Of a DNA stretch of 64,000 bases, positions 12,892 through 25,786 are shown piece after piece (positions within the stretch are counted from its first letter, which is position 1; every line of letters begins with the position of its first letter). The position numbers and the translations under genes are program-made. The DNA is taken from NCBI GenBank assembly GCA_022113835.1, contig JAILWY010000018.1, positions 10,083,001 through 10,147,000 on the forward strand, given 5' to 3'. The DNA is from Atopsyche davidsoni. Its lineage: Eukaryota > Arthropoda > Insecta > Trichoptera > Hydrobiosidae. The notes under the pieces are model-generated. The model was given only the letters and a program-made list of their open reading frames with translations. It was not told the origin of the DNA and did not search any database.

Positions 12892-14339
12892 TATATAATA
12901 TTATGTTTTATAAATAAAGTAGAGTTTTAAAAACAATAACTACTGAAACAAAATAATAACAAATGTTGTTTGAAAGTACCAGAAATCGAAATATGATGGA
13001 AATGTTTTATTTAAAATTTTAACATGGTATTTATATTAGTAATCTTCTGTTAATTTTCACACTGGCACCAGCTTTTCACACGTACACGTTATTTTAAATT
13101 CTACACCGACAATATACCAAAGAAATAAAAATATAATCTTTTGTAAAAACACACCTGGGAGCATACATTGTAATAAGGGAAGTTTTGTATTATTAAAAGT
13201 CAGAAAATACACGAGTGTACATCTGAAGCTTTACCTTTGTTGAGTTTCCACGTGGATTACAACAGTTTGAGAACCTTAATTTCTCTAGCACAATTGTGTA
13301 AAAGTTATATAGGTATATTTGTCAAAGTAAAAAAATAATTATATAGTTAAGTTTATACATGGCGGATTTTTATACCCCACGAAACTCATATCACGACAAA
13401 AAAGGAGTATGAAATATATGAAACCTTATTTTAAATGTGTTTATATATTTTATATACCTCTGTCGCTCTTAGAACTTCTTACTGTTCGTTGATGACGAGC
13501 TAGATAAAATAAAATAAAATGATGTTTCAATCAGAGATACAATAAGAACCAGTTGCGTGGATTTACACGGAAAGTTTCAAGCAGACTGTAGCGTGGTAGA
13601 TGTTCCAGACAAAAACCATCAGGAATGAACATGCCGACAAAAAATATTTTCATGTAAACGATAAATAATTTTTTTAAATACAAAAAACTGCTTTAGTACT
13701 TTTGAGTTGTAAACAATTTTCGAATAAAGCTCTCGCTGTTGACCTAATTAAAAACGGTGGAGCTAGGAGCAATGTCTTTTTATTAAGATAGAAATAAAAT
13801 TGAAGTCTGCGTCAATATTTTAATCAGCCATTGCCGATACTGAGTCACTTGTGCTATTGCATCAGTTGTAATTATTTCCAATAAACTGTATTGACGGAAT
13901 TGTATTTTCGAATTTATTACTGCAAAGGCTATCAGCAAATGGCAGACAAGGACGGCCGCTTTTTTCAGATTGTGTGGCTGTTGTGATATAAATTTTTTAT
14001 TCAAATAAAAAATACGTTATGCAATAGTTTAACACATTTCTACATTGAACACTAACATACTTGCATCTCTTTTTATTTATTGATTATGCTATCTATCGGT
14101 CAGCGATTAAGGTACTGTATTTTTAAACGAAAAAAACAACTATTATAATTGTGTTTGCTTGAGATTATTTTCCTGCTATTAGACAAGTACTATCTTAGAA
14201 CACTTACGTCAATTGTGACAAAACACAAAGTGAATTTGTTTTTACAATAATATTCAATAAAAAAGAAAATGTAACGACACACACCTTATAATTAAAAATA
14301 TAGTATTTTCCAATTTATGAATCTGATTTTAAATATTTT
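12892..14339. other. AT-rich intergenic DNA
   Basis: AT-rich sequence. It holds one CCACGTGG palindrome (13248-13255). The 73-codon minus-strand frame at 13783-14004 is unrecognised. Confidence 0.5.
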
Positions 14340-14556
14340 TACGAGACTATGCGCGGGCTTTAATTTGTTGTTGTCTCGTATCGCGGATCATTGATTTTTA
14401 TTTGCAAAGGACTTTGAAGGTAACAGCACTCGAGTAATCCCTTAGAATTACAAATATAATCTTTTTATTTTTATTTTATTAGATTTTTATAATACAAGAT
14501 ACAGCAAATATTGAAATAAACATATAACCTTGTGTGTATCGTAGGTGGAAATATAC

Positions 14557-14784
14557 ATGCTGTTTATATTTTTACTAGTAGCGAGTACGATAACTCTTGG
14601 TTTTTATGAGAGGCGATTCAGTTATACACCGTGCGACACGCTACAGTGTGATAGCGAATATTACGCATGCCGTATCGCGCGTTCAGGAGGCCGTCACTAT
14701 CGGAGCCGCTTGTTAAACGTCTTCATAAACATCAATATTTACCAAATGATGACCGTTTCACAAATATTTTTCATTCCAATTTAG
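14557..14784 (+). CDS. Candidate small secreted peptide, 75 codons (unconfirmed)
   Basis: I do not recognise this frame. From the ATG it reads a hydrophobic N-terminus (MLFIFLLVASTITLG) that looks like a signal peptide. A basic stretch follows, then three cysteines in CDTLQCDSEYYAC, then an arginine-rich segment (CRIARSGGRHYRSR). The middle of the frame is GC-richer than its flanks, as an exon or a conserved element would be. A TCGTAG just upstream (ends 14544) could be a 3' splice site, which would make this an internal or terminal exon. The start context is weak and no partner exon is seen. It may be a regulatory island that is open by chance. Confidence 0.2.
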   Translation: MLFIFLLVASTITLGFYERRFSYTPCDTLQCDSEYYACRIARSGGRHYRSRLLNVFININIYQMMTVSQIFFIPI

Positions 14785-14869
14785 CCGAAATAAGAACCAA
14801 TTAAAATAAAAGCACAAAGCGTTGGCATTTACAAATCTCAATTAAAATGTTTGACTATTCAAGCGTCGC

Positions 14870-15135
14870 CCGATTGAAATATGATTAATTTATTTTCCAC
14901 CCCTTCTGAACGCTGTAGATAACAGCGCGAGGGTGGCCTCCCTGATCGGATTAGGTACACATCATTTTTAAATTTGGCCAAATATTTTCATTTTTATAAA
15001 TCCAAATTCGAAATTTCGCAGTCACGGCGCGGGTCTTACCCGACCCTCGAAATGCGATCAAAGCGGCAGAATAAAATAATTTTTACATTTCCGCCGAGAT
15101 GAAAATTTCACCCTGTACCTGTACCCGTTTATTGA
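14870..15135. promoter_or_regulatory. GC-richer island 9
   Basis: Two GC-rich patches (about 14895-14955 and 15020-15070) are separated by AT-rich DNA. The second reads GTCACGGCGCGGGTC. No coding frame is credible. Confidence 0.25.
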
Positions 15136-15539
15136 ATTAATTGATGCATGAAATAAGTTTAAACATCGGACGTTAATCTTTTTTTACTGCCGTAAATATT
15201 ATTTAAAAATAACTGACGCAATAGTGGTCGTTTGTAGCGTAAGACGAACGACTCGCTCATTACCGATTAGTGGGAATGTGCATTTAGTACGGACAGTTTA
15301 ATTTCACACAAATAAATATGATGCAGCCCGCAGTGGGTAGTGCGTCAATAGGTTTACCTAATATAGCATTGTAGGCAAACACCATTGGACAAATATTTAC
15401 ACCTAGTCAGTGTTACTGTTGCTTACGATATACATAATTACGTGGACAGATATGAATAATCACAGTAAAATATGTATGTATGTTTGCGAGCGAGTGATGT
15501 GTTTGAATATTTGTTACCAAATAACTTATCGATTTATTT
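15136..15539. other. AT-rich intergenic DNA
   Basis: Mixed AT-rich sequence with nothing recognisable. Confidence 0.5.
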
Positions 15540-16050
15540 TACTAGATAGAGAGTAACTCTTTTTTGGCTGCGATTCGACGAAAATGCTGCGTCCACATGT
15601 GCGCACATAAAAAATAATTGCTTGTCGTAAACAGTGCATTATACTTCCACAACCTCATCAGAGCGAACGAACATAAAATGGGCTTCATCCCAAATGTGGC
15701 CCGCCACGACAGAGTGCGGCGCGGAAGAGGCCGAGAGTGCGGCTTGGATATGATCTGGGTAATGGGCGTGCATAACGCCGAGGCCCGCGTCCCCCGCCCC
15801 CAACCCCCGTCATCAATGACTCATCAGCCCTGCTGGAGCGCACCCCCAGATGGACTCGCCCAGTCAAATCAGGCCCGGCATTCTCATCACCCGTCGAATG
15901 ACCGCCATGCATGTTTAATGTCCCGTGTATTCACGCCCGCGGGTCTCGTGCGGGATGATTCGCCGCCAGAAAACCTATTTGCTGTTTGAGGGACTCTTTA
16001 CAATCTCAAGTGTTGCAACTCGGAAAAACAACGCGGAAGACTTCGGCAGT
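15540..16050. promoter_or_regulatory. GC-rich island 10 (strong candidate enhancer)
   Basis: About 500 bp of GC-rich sequence with C-rich CGTCCCCCGCCCCCAACCCC, an AP-1 site TGACTCA (15817-15823) and CATGCATG (15906-15913). Overlapping frames of 123 (plus) and 75 (minus) codons are open, as expected in GC-rich DNA. Neither resembles a domain, and both begin at non-ATG codons or lack exon signals. Confidence 0.4.
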
Positions 16051-17309
16051 ATTTGAAGGGTAACAAAAAATAAAAATAATACCAACAAAACTAATAATCC
16101 AAATGGCTAGGAAATCAAAAACGCTTTCGCCTTTCAAGGGCTTCCTCAGACATGAGAGGCGATAGCGCACGCTTTAAAAATGTTCTTAGTCTCCTAACCT
16201 TAATTCTTGGCATGCCATTGTAGGTCTTCATTGCTATTTTATGTATTTTATGAAGATTCAAATATACAAAAATATTCCAAGTAGGCAACCGTTCCGGCCG
16301 TTAAACAATTTTTTCAGTCATTATTTACGACTTATGCTTACGCACGTTAACCAGTCATGAATATTTAGATATAATAATATTTAAATATACGTAATACCTT
16401 AATAATAGTATGCACCTATCCGGGAAATAATAAAGAACAGTAACACCCAAATGATGTTGTCTTTATCGCTTATGCAGTTTACCGAGGAAACTATCACGAC
16501 ATACTGAAATTAGCGACTCGGCAGGTATCGAGTAAAGTGCGCAGACATACGCGGCGGCGTCACCTACCTGGTGTAATTGCACAGGACATAGTCAATTTAT
16601 CACGTTATAAGAGAGGAGATATTCATTTGAGAGATACATATGTATTTCAAAATTATTACGCTTGCAAGTAATATTTCATAAATGCAATTCGGAATTTCCG
16701 TTCACGATATGAGCGGCCAAGATATGCATTATTAACGTACGACAATAAAGGTTTTTATTTGTTTAGTACGGGTACAAACTTAAATATTGTTATTTATGTA
16801 TATATGACCAACATGGCGAAGCTGGAAAATTTACAGTGCCAGGTAAGGATTAGATTTGTGTATACATAAATAAAAGTGGTGCAAGGTTAAAAGATTATAA
16901 AAAGAAATGGTACAAATAAACAGATAAATGTACATAAATTTATCAAAAATAAACTTTAAAATTACTTCTTTTTTAATACACGGAACGTTAAATGATAAAT
17001 AATAATATATAAATCGTGTTTAAGGAAATACTATACTTTAATATAATAATTTTTATTACAGATAATAATTGATACAATTGCAATAAAAAAGCACTCAGTA
17101 CGATTATTTTAGAATAATTTTTAAGACGAACGATCCTCTTACAAACCTAAGATTTATAAGTTTAATCAGAAAGCAACCGAACATTTAAAAAATGTAGACG
17201 TATATCAACCAATTTCGTTAATTTCACAATAGTTGTTGAATGACAAGGTTTTATATTTAGAAAATGAAATTGATACTTTTTTCTTTAGACAAAGATTTCA
17301 CTCCTTAAA
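16051..17309. other. AT-rich DNA with a small island at 16480-16615
   Basis: Mostly AT-rich. The patch at 16480-16615 has GC-rich sequence (ACGCGGCGGCGTCACCTACC) and may be a minor regulatory element. No gene is seen. Confidence 0.4.
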
Positions 17310-17645
17310 TAGAAGCTCCTCGAAGTTTCCGTCCCAATTTGCGGCGGGCCCTCCGGTAAGTGCACGATTAATTATTCAGCCGGCATAATCGCTCCTGCGA
17401 ACTAAAGGCACGCGCACACCGCCGGCGAGGCGGCGCGGCAGACACGTCTCCGTACGTCGTTAGCTGTTGTTTTTAATGGAACTTTGTCAAAGTACAGCAA
17501 ACAATAATACTTAGCCAACTCACACTGCTTCCTGGGAGGTATGCGAGTACCCTTAGGTAGGCCCCGAAGAAGGAAACTTTTCCTATTCTGTCCTGATCAA
17601 CTTTTCCTTTACATTAAGCCCCCACCACCCTACGTAAATAAGGCT
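17310..17645. promoter_or_regulatory. GC-rich island 11
   Basis: It contains a homeodomain-type TTAATTA at 17368-17374 beside CpG-rich GCCGGCGAGGCGGCGCGGC. A TACGTCG follows. It borders AT-rich DNA on both sides. Confidence 0.38.
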
Positions 17646-17939
17646 GTTTGTAAACAATGTTCTTATCAATTTTAAAAAGTTCATTTATCAATAAAAATCC
17701 GTCTAAAAATATTAAATACAACATTATTTAAGGCATTCAAATAATAAACCACACGAAATAGATAAATTACAGTTTATTTTTTTTTAAATTTTAGTTAATA
17801 AAAATTGATAATAATTCAAACAATCTTATTCAATTATTTTGATATAGTAAATTAACCAAAAATTAGACCGGCGTGAAAACCCATAAAATTTAAAATGTAA
17901 ACCAGTGCAATTTTAAATTAAAATTAAAATTCTGAAAGG
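17646..17939. other. AT-rich spacer
   Basis: Low-complexity AT-rich DNA between two islands. Confidence 0.5.
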
Positions 17940-18210
17940 TGAATTAATCCAGTTTGCATTTAGTCAAACACCGCGCACACAAATCGCGCCCTCCTTCCCC
18001 CTCGGGGTGGTGTCCTTAATGCAGGGCTCGTCCCGCCATTTAGCCCTTTTGGTCAGCGGGCCTTGTCCGGGCTTGGGGGGTGAAATTAATTAAAAGCGCC
18101 CATCAACAGTGGCAATTAGTGCGCCCTGCACGCCCCTCCCTCGGCCGCGGGCCTGTAACGCCATGCTGTATTTGCATGGACGCTACTGGCCAAGATGCAT
18201 GTTCCATTTT
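17940..18210. promoter_or_regulatory. GC-rich island 12 with homeodomain and POU-type motifs
   Basis: It has TTAATTAA (18086-18093), CAATTA (18113-18118) and the octamer ATTTGCAT (18170-18177) set in GC-rich sequence. AT-rich homeobox and POU cores inside GC-rich DNA are the classic look of a developmental enhancer. This is inference without conservation data. Confidence 0.42.
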
Positions 18211-19024
18211 AATTGTCAGTATGAATACTATATAGATTGAGGTTCATAAGAGGCGTCGGGTGGTTAATATATAATATTTTTGTAAAGCTTCATTGTTTGT
18301 CAAAACTTTTACACAACTATTTTTAGTAGAAAACAAAATAATGCCATCTTACGTAAATTTATTTTGTAAATGGTTGCTTTTTATGATCACAGAGTTAATG
18401 TATGATTGCAGTAATCACCAGTACCAAATAAAAGCGATATTTATTGTTATATTTTCAGTGATAAAAGTGAGATGCATATTTTTTTCAAAACTGAATTCTT
18501 ATACGAAAGAGGTCGAAAAACATAACTGATAGTGAATTGCTATTGGGTTTCAATGAAAGGTCTTATGGCTGAAGGTTTTCCCGTCAGGTGTGATGAATTA
18601 AAGCAAGGCGCCTCAGATTTCAATGAGTGGAATTATTCTGATTCCTGAAATAAAAAGTAACAGCTATTGAATTGAAAGGGACTACATAATTGATTGAGAA
18701 GGCCAAACGTCAAATAAAAGCCAGACACACTGGGACGTTTAATTAAAAGTGTAATCCAAAAGCCCAAAGGAAATTAAAAAAATAAGCTTAAAATTTTAGA
18801 AAACAATAAATTTAAGATTTAAATATTTTTACCCATTTTTATTACAAAAGAAGAACACAGTTACGATTTATGTTAACAGTAATTATTTTCATCATAATAT
18901 ACAATCATCAATTTAGCGCAAAAAATTATATAGACTCGATACCACCGTCAACAAATTGACAAAATGTATAACGCTGTCGTTCAACCAAAAAAATAATAAA
19001 CAAAGACGTAGACAATTTTAACGA
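18211..19024. other. AT-rich intergenic DNA
   Basis: AT-rich. The 78-codon plus-strand frame at 18293-18529 has AT-driven composition and no recognisable features. Confidence 0.5.
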
Positions 19025-19370
19025 CAACATTACACGTTACAATTTGTCGGTCGGTTGGCTGTCGTGTTGGGTTAGGTGTAATTCCACAAGTTCAGCTAGG
19101 ACCGCCAGCATAGACAGAACCAGTGTCCCTCTTGGAAATACCGAAATAGAAATAAACAACGAAGAAAAATTTATCAGAAACTAGGCGAAATCCGCTAGAA
19201 GGGAATAATAAAGAACAAGCCCACGAAAGCGTTGACAGAAGGCTCGTCGCCGGGGGAGGAGAAATCTGCGAACGACGCCGAGAACCACAAACCGTGAGAT
19301 TCACCAGACATGGCGTGCTCTTCTTGTGAGCGTTTATTTTTACTTCAGAACAGAACGGCCTCAAATGTTA
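19025..19370. promoter_or_regulatory. GC-richer island 13
   Basis: Moderate to high GC, including a purine-rich GCCGGGGGAGGAG stretch. The minus-strand 90-codon frame is not a recognisable domain. Confidence 0.28.
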
Positions 19371-20094
19371 TATATAGCTTTTATAAGAGTAAGAAATTAA
19401 TTTTATCGTAAAAATAATATCCTAAGGAAATAAATAATTGTTACTGCTTAAAATAATATGTGAAAATTTTTCGACGATTTTACTACTTATTTATCGAACT
19501 TGTATAGTTCTCGAAAATGGCAGTACATTAAAATAACAAGAATGTACTACTTTTATTCACTCACGAATAAATTCATCTCAATATATCAAGGCATATTTCC
19601 AATTACGATTAAAATTCTAGACAGAACATTCATATAAAATATCAAATAAACTTAAAGGGCTGCTACCTTCAGCCTGCCGTTATATAAACTACTCACATTT
19701 GTTCTTGGGAAACAAAAACCATCATCAATCACTTACAGACGTACCAAGGAGTATGTATTAAGAAGAAACGAAACTAAAATAAACATTTCTTCTCGAAAAA
19801 GCGCTTGTTTTAATGAATGTAAATTCACATTATATATATATTATTTTGGACTTTATTATGCTCATACAATAAATGTCATCATATTCATGAAATAATCACA
19901 AATAAAAAATACCATAACCATAATTATAAATGTTTTTTTGTGTTATATAAACTGTTATTTTACTTTAGCGATATTTAAATTTTTAGTAGTTAAAAGTTAA
20001 GTTGATTTTTCATATTTATAAATTTGCTTATTAAATCCGATCAATACACAAACATGATATACATCAAAGTCAAATATTAAATATTTTAAAGTTG
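19371..20094. other. AT-rich intergenic DNA
   Basis: Nothing recognised. Confidence 0.55.
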
Positions 20095-20320
20095 CTACCG
20101 CTTCTTCCGTGAGCAACACTAGCAATCACTAATTGTGCCGGTCATTCTGATTTCCTGTTTGCCTAATGGGATACGGAATGGTCAACCTACTCATGGAGCT
20201 GGCGTCCCCCTGTAGAGGAACATTACACTATCTTGTGCGATCCCTTAAAAGCTCTGAGTTCCTGTAGGACTCCTCAGGAATGCTCATTTCATTAGTAATA
20301 GGATGCCTCCACTTAATTTT
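20095..20320. promoter_or_regulatory. GC-richer island 14
   Basis: About 200 bp of mixed, non-repetitive sequence of higher GC than its flanks. There is no open frame worth noting. Confidence 0.27.
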
Positions 20321-21259
20321 GTTTCCAAAATAAAATACTCAATATAAGGGGTGTGCCTTTGAAAAAAGTTGGAGGTACGAACTGATACTACGATTGGAAT
20401 TCAAGTAATTATTTTTATTATAAGAAGAATCATTTAATATGGATAGACTTTCATAATATTTGATACTTTAATGCTTTTAAAACGTTATTTGTTTGCATGA
20501 AAACATAAATAATTACAAAAAGTACGCAGACCCACAAAATATATTCAATCAAACTAAAACCTCACTAATTTTTGAACCTTAATAGATAATATGTATTACA
20601 AATCTACCTATTCATAAGAAAAATCACGATCGTCTTTATATAGATAGATACATCTTTAATACCATGAATATTTCTATTTATTCTAAATCTGTGACATGGC
20701 AACATAGCCTCATTTATTAAGGTAGTAAAAATCCTTTGTTTGAATTATTTGTTCATCTGAACTTGTGGCTAAGGGTTGCTTTATGAATTATACATAATTC
20801 AATATGCTTTATGTACACATCGATTTACCGATTTTTTTAAATCTAAACATAAAATTATTTCGTTGAATATTTATAATAATACCTAATTTCCTCATGCCAA
20901 AAAAAAATATATATTTGTTAAAATGAATATTTTTTTCATAAAGTAATATTAATAGGTAATTATTTACTTAAAACATTATATTATTCGTCAACTTATCGAT
21001 ATGGTTACTTAGTTATCCACGATGTTCATAAATCTTCTTTAGGATAATTGTAATTTCTAAAAAATATTTTAAAATATAAATAACAACCCCTTGAAGCGTG
21101 ATACTAATATAATTAAAACTTATCTTGGTGTTCTTTGAAATATCGATCATACTTAACTTGTATAAAAACTTATTAAAAAATATATATTACATCACTTTTG
21201 GTTTAAAGCAGTGAAAGTATTACACAGACTTAAAACAAGAAAAAAGCAACCAAAATAAT
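20321..21259. other. AT-rich intergenic DNA
   Basis: Nothing recognised beyond AT-rich low-complexity sequence. Confidence 0.55.
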
Positions 21260-21490
21260 GTCAGAAAGTTTCGTTCAGAACCCGAACAAAGACAGTCTGC
21301 ATTTATACTCTACTGCAAGCTATAGTCTCCCCTGCCACCCCCTAATGACAACTGAAGGGCATGCAAGAGCGAGTGACGTCACGAGGGGGCTGTCAGGCCA
21401 CCCCGTGGCGCGCCTGTGTGTGTGGGGGTGCGTGTGTGTGCCCACTGAGGCAATACCACGGGGTACTAAAGGAGAAATATTATTTCTCAT
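21260..21490. promoter_or_regulatory. GC-rich island 15 with full palindromic CRE
   Basis: It holds the full CREB/ATF palindrome TGACGTCA (21374-21381) followed by G-rich and TG-repeat sequence (GTGTGTGTGGGGGTGCGTGT). The 103-codon plus-strand frame across it starts at an ATG but has no recognisable domain. Confidence 0.4.
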
Positions 21491-22484
21491 AAAGGTGAAT
21501 CTGTATTCTGTAGACTTACTTTCAGCTATACAAAATTTTGCAATGTTTGTAGTGAGCTTCTTGTATTGATCGCGTTGTGTCGTAAGCCACGATATCTGCG
21601 GAGAGCTTCACGATTTTTGTAATCGTGTACTTGATTTTGGTTTTAATTTTACTTGTAAATATGATTTATGCTAATGTTACATCATAATTAACCAGTTTAT
21701 CTTAGCTCGGAAGTAATTGTCATATAAACTCTATGATATATGTTTGATTCATATAATTATAACCTGTTTTATGACGCATTACTAATTGAACAATGTCTCA
21801 AAATTAAAGCATTTTTTAATAGTTTTTTGTTTTCATAAGTTTTTTTCATTATCATACATTCAAATATATTTATGTTTGTGTTAAAAAAATCTTCCAACTG
21901 TCTACATCCATGCATAATGTTTTAATTTTTATGACATGACCAATATGAAAAAACATTACAATGTTTCATTGTAGTGATGATGTAACCAAAATATGTAACC
22001 AATAGACACCAGAAAAACATTTTAAGGGTTATTTCAGACGTTAAACTATTATTACAAAGTCGGCCTTAAATGGTTTTTATTCATTATTTAATTAAAATAC
22101 ACATTCGTATTTAGTTTTTAAATATACATTAGTAAGATAAAATAGTGTTTATGTACTGTAAAAAAATGTTAAAATATTTTTGTTGCTCATTAGCATTCCT
22201 GGGCGATTTTATTTCGTTTCTCCGATTTTAATATCGGAACTAATAAGATACATTTAATATTGTTACATCGTTATTATTTTATTATTCCATTTTAATGACC
22301 TAATCAAAAACACTTTATAACTCAATAAAAATTCATTGCGAAAAAATATATAAAAAGTAATCAAAAGTCGCAATAACCGATATATAACAGAGAAGCTCAC
22401 TGAGATTGGATATCGTAAAAATGACAGTGAAGATTGAATGGAATATTCATGTAGCACACGCTTGTCACAGACGCGAAGGGTAGT
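21491..22484. other. AT-rich intergenic DNA
   Basis: AT-rich. The 77-codon minus-strand frame at 22263-22496 is AT-driven. Confidence 0.55.
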
Positions 22485-22860
22485 CCGAAATTTCAAAAAT
22501 TATATCAAATTTCCAGCCCCTGTGAAATCTGCCAGGGGCGGCGCGGGCGGGGGTAATATTCAATTGCATCACCGCTTGATCGATAGGCTGCCGGGCGCTT
22601 TCTGCACCATTGCTATGCAAACTGCAGATTAGGTTTGGGTCCCATCCCCCGGCTCACCCACCCCTATGGAGAAGGGCGCCCCTGAAATAGAAGCGCTGTC
22701 ATACTTTCGCCGGAGTACGGAGCGCCGTGTGCCGGGTGGGCATTCATATCTAGCTTGTAATTAATAAACTTCATTCTCAGGCATTTGAAGATGAGTCGGT
22801 TTACATACGCTCTGCCGACGTAATGGAGTTATTTAATTATAACTTGTTTCTGCGTTATGA
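22485..22860. promoter_or_regulatory. GC-rich island 16 (strong candidate enhancer)
   Basis: It carries TTGCTATGCAAA (22610-22621), whose reverse complement recurs exactly at 45408-45419, and TAATTAAT (22758-22765). The GC-rich core GGGGCGGCGCGGGCGGGGG lies at about 22534-22552. No exon is apparent. Confidence 0.42.
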
Positions 22861-23339
22861 TGATTCAATTTTTAGTAAAACGATGATTTAAAGCTATAAC
22901 ATATGTGTTTGCGGTTATATGTAACCGGTTTTGGACACATATCAGTAATCAATATATAAACCAAGATATTTTGTCAATAGTGGTCCAATTAAAAAAATAT
23001 ATATATTGAAATACAATTTTAAAAAAATATTTATTATACATAAAATATAATATAGTTAAGATTGCTGATCGACTACTATGACGTTAATAATTCGAATGGC
23101 AGAAATTATTGGGAACTATAATATATATTAATATTGTAAATAATATTCCAGCTAGAAATTCATAATGGAAGTTTTTTTTCATTCTTACTTTATGTAGGAA
23201 CAGCGGTGCTCTCAATGCAAAATGTCGCAAATAATCACAAAAAATCTAACCACGTGATTCAATCAAATTCGGTTGTTTTCTTGGGCAAACATCATTTGTG
23301 GATTGATTGACGTTTTTACCTTAATCCTAAAAAAAGTGA
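22861..23339. other. AT-rich spacer
   Basis: Low-complexity AT-rich DNA. Confidence 0.55.
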
Positions 23340-24010
23340 TTTATTATTATCCGAGACCCGTCAACGGACACGTGAATGTCTTGCATCTCACACTTTACGC
23401 GTACCTTCGTATCTCGGCGTCCCATTCTAGCGCATTAAGCACGCATTAACTACCCTGACCTTGGATATTTCTATACTATCCCACATAGCAACCTAAGGAC
23501 TACATTGGCACATCATCATATATTTATAGGGCCGGCACATGAACAGTTTTGTAATGCGACACTGAAGGTGATTTGAGTCACGTAGGCCCTACGAAAAACG
23601 ACCGAAGCAGGCATCAGCCGGCGGGCAAAATACCTCTCACACATCACGCACACATTTTACAGCCGTCTCTTTCCGTCGCTTTGCAATACGAGCGAGAAAG
23701 AGGATGGTAGTTGGCGTGACACTGTACGGGGCCCCTGGCTCGCTGCGTGGCGGCGCGCCGTCCTGCTTGGCAACAGTGAACTACCCCCGGTGAGGCGAGC
23801 GAAACCGACCGAATTTGGGCGGAAACAGTCGAAACTTCACGAAGGGCGGAACAAAGAAACAAAGCGTCGCGTCGCTTCGCCCAGCGGCCCAGGCGTTGGC
23901 GCTGTGGGTGCAGCGTCGAGCTTCTACATGCCAGAGGAGCTCTTTGTGTGAGCGTCCTGAAGTAATAAACACTGAATTGCATCCAAAGCCCAAACCCTAC
24001 CATTGCACAT
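23340..24010. promoter_or_regulatory. GC-rich, CpG-bearing island 17
   Basis: Composition rises in steps and peaks at 23730-23960. It contains GTCACGTAGGCCCT (23577-23590) and TGGCAACAGTGAA (23768-23780), both shared with other islands in inverted orientation. Several overlapping frames of 70-119 codons on both strands are open, as CpG-rich DNA allows, but none is a known domain. A promoter-like CpG block is an alternative reading. Confidence 0.38.
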
Positions 24011-25435
24011 ATGTATTTATGTTTATGGTCGCCTTTATTGAGACGAAATAGGAAGACATAAAAATGTTGATATGAAACAGACTGAATTTGAACAAAAAAT
24101 ATTATTCGAGCTAATTTATTTACTTTGTTGTATGCACATATGTAGTTTAAAATATTTTTACAAATTAAAAAAATCTTTGTATTTCACTTATACTACCGTA
24201 TATATCTCGATAATATATATTAAACGATTGTAAAATAAGTAATGTTACACAATATATAAAATATATATATATGTATCACGGATGTAAAATGGCTAAGTAA
24301 TATGATGTTATTCAAATATTAATGTTTGCTAAATTGTATTGATCAAAAAACGACAATTTCGCATACTTCACTTTAGAATTAAAAATACGGATGATACTAT
24401 TATGTTATCAGGTGCTATGTTATGGCATGACTTTCCACATGTACCCGTGCTAGAACACATGTCACTTTTCCGAGAAGTGGCGACCATCTGTATCAATTAT
24501 TGGAAGCACAAAAATGCGAAAAAAATATTGTACAATACTGATAAAACAATATTGGAAGGACGGTGAATCGACTGAATTTATTGTTCAAACAATGACAGGG
24601 CGCGTGCCATTCACGAAATTCTAAATAAGTCTGAAATCGTGTATAATCCGAATTACTCATTGCTTCAATAAACCCAATGCTTTAGGAATTCGATAATTCG
24701 TGTGTTCAAACAAATTATTTCGTACTTAAAATAACGATGACAGATGAGCGTTAACTAGAGCACCTGCACACGTGTGAAACAATTAAAGAATATCAAATTT
24801 CAGATGAATAAACTAATCTGACATAATACATTTCTCTAATAAAAAAGAAAATCTTCATAAATATATGTTTATAAAGATAATAAGCTTTATATAAGACATT
24901 TCAACTTATTAGCTGTATAATTAGATTAGCCAGTATTTTTTGTATAGAATTTCTGTAACTGTAATATAACTTTTTTGTAACGTCGATCAATAAGCATTTC
25001 AGATAGTTTTATCGAGATCAGAAACATTTCAAATTATAATTATATAAAGATTATTTACGTTACTTACGCCGTGCGGTATTTATTTTTAATATTTATGTTC
25101 AGAAAAAGTGTTTCTTTAGTCAAACCTACTTTCTAACAAATATAGTTGAATTACAAACATATATTGTTATGCTTAATGTAAATGTCATTTTAATGTTTAA
25201 AATAATTTAAAATATGATGTATGAATAAAAACTGTTATCCTCAAAAATGAGAGCTAACATTTAATATGGTGCTAATAAAAAAACGTATGACCCATTATAA
25301 AATAAAACGTTTTGCTTCATATAATTATAATATTTATACGTTGTACATTAATTAACCCTGTGCTGAAAATCTACTTGAAATTTTACTACATGGCGGCAGA
25401 AATCAATTTAACTTTGCTAACACAAATTGCAAAAA
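24011..25435. other. AT-rich intergenic DNA
   Basis: AT-rich. The 75-codon frame at 24339-24566 is unrecognised. Confidence 0.5.
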
Positions 25436-25589
25436 CTCAATCTGCTAGCAAATCGAATTTCTATCGGGGTCTCCCGCTTAGCGTTCATAAGCGACAAAAC
25501 TACTTGATCACACTACGTAATATTCTAAAACTAAAGGGTAGTATCCGGCACGGGGTTGTTTCTTTCGTGTTACACGGAGGGTGTAGTAT

Positions 25590-25641
25590 GACATAATCAA
25601 ATGATCGTGCACGCAAAAAACTGCCATTTTAGGCTAGAATG
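25590..25641 (+). repeat. Direct repeat module, copy 1
   Basis: It shares GACATAATCAAATGAT, then GCACGCAAAAA, CTGCC, TTTTA and GAATG in the same order with copy 2, about 88% identical by eye with a one-base gap. The upstream flanks are also weakly alike (GGGTGTAG versus GGGGTAG). Confidence 0.85.
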
Positions 25642-25735
25642 GAAACAGCCCTCCCCGCGCTCAGAGTCGGCAAAACTATTTAATCATATTCGAAAGGGCA
25701 CTGGGGGTGGTTTTCCATGTTCCGAGAAGGGGTAG

Positions 25736-25786
25736 GACATAATCAAATGATTGCGCACGCAAAAACTGCCCTTTTAAGCCTGAATG
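25736..25786 (+). repeat. Direct repeat module, copy 2
   Basis: It starts 146 bp after copy 1 in the same orientation. No other copy was noticed in the window, so this is a local duplication rather than a dispersed element. Confidence 0.85.
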
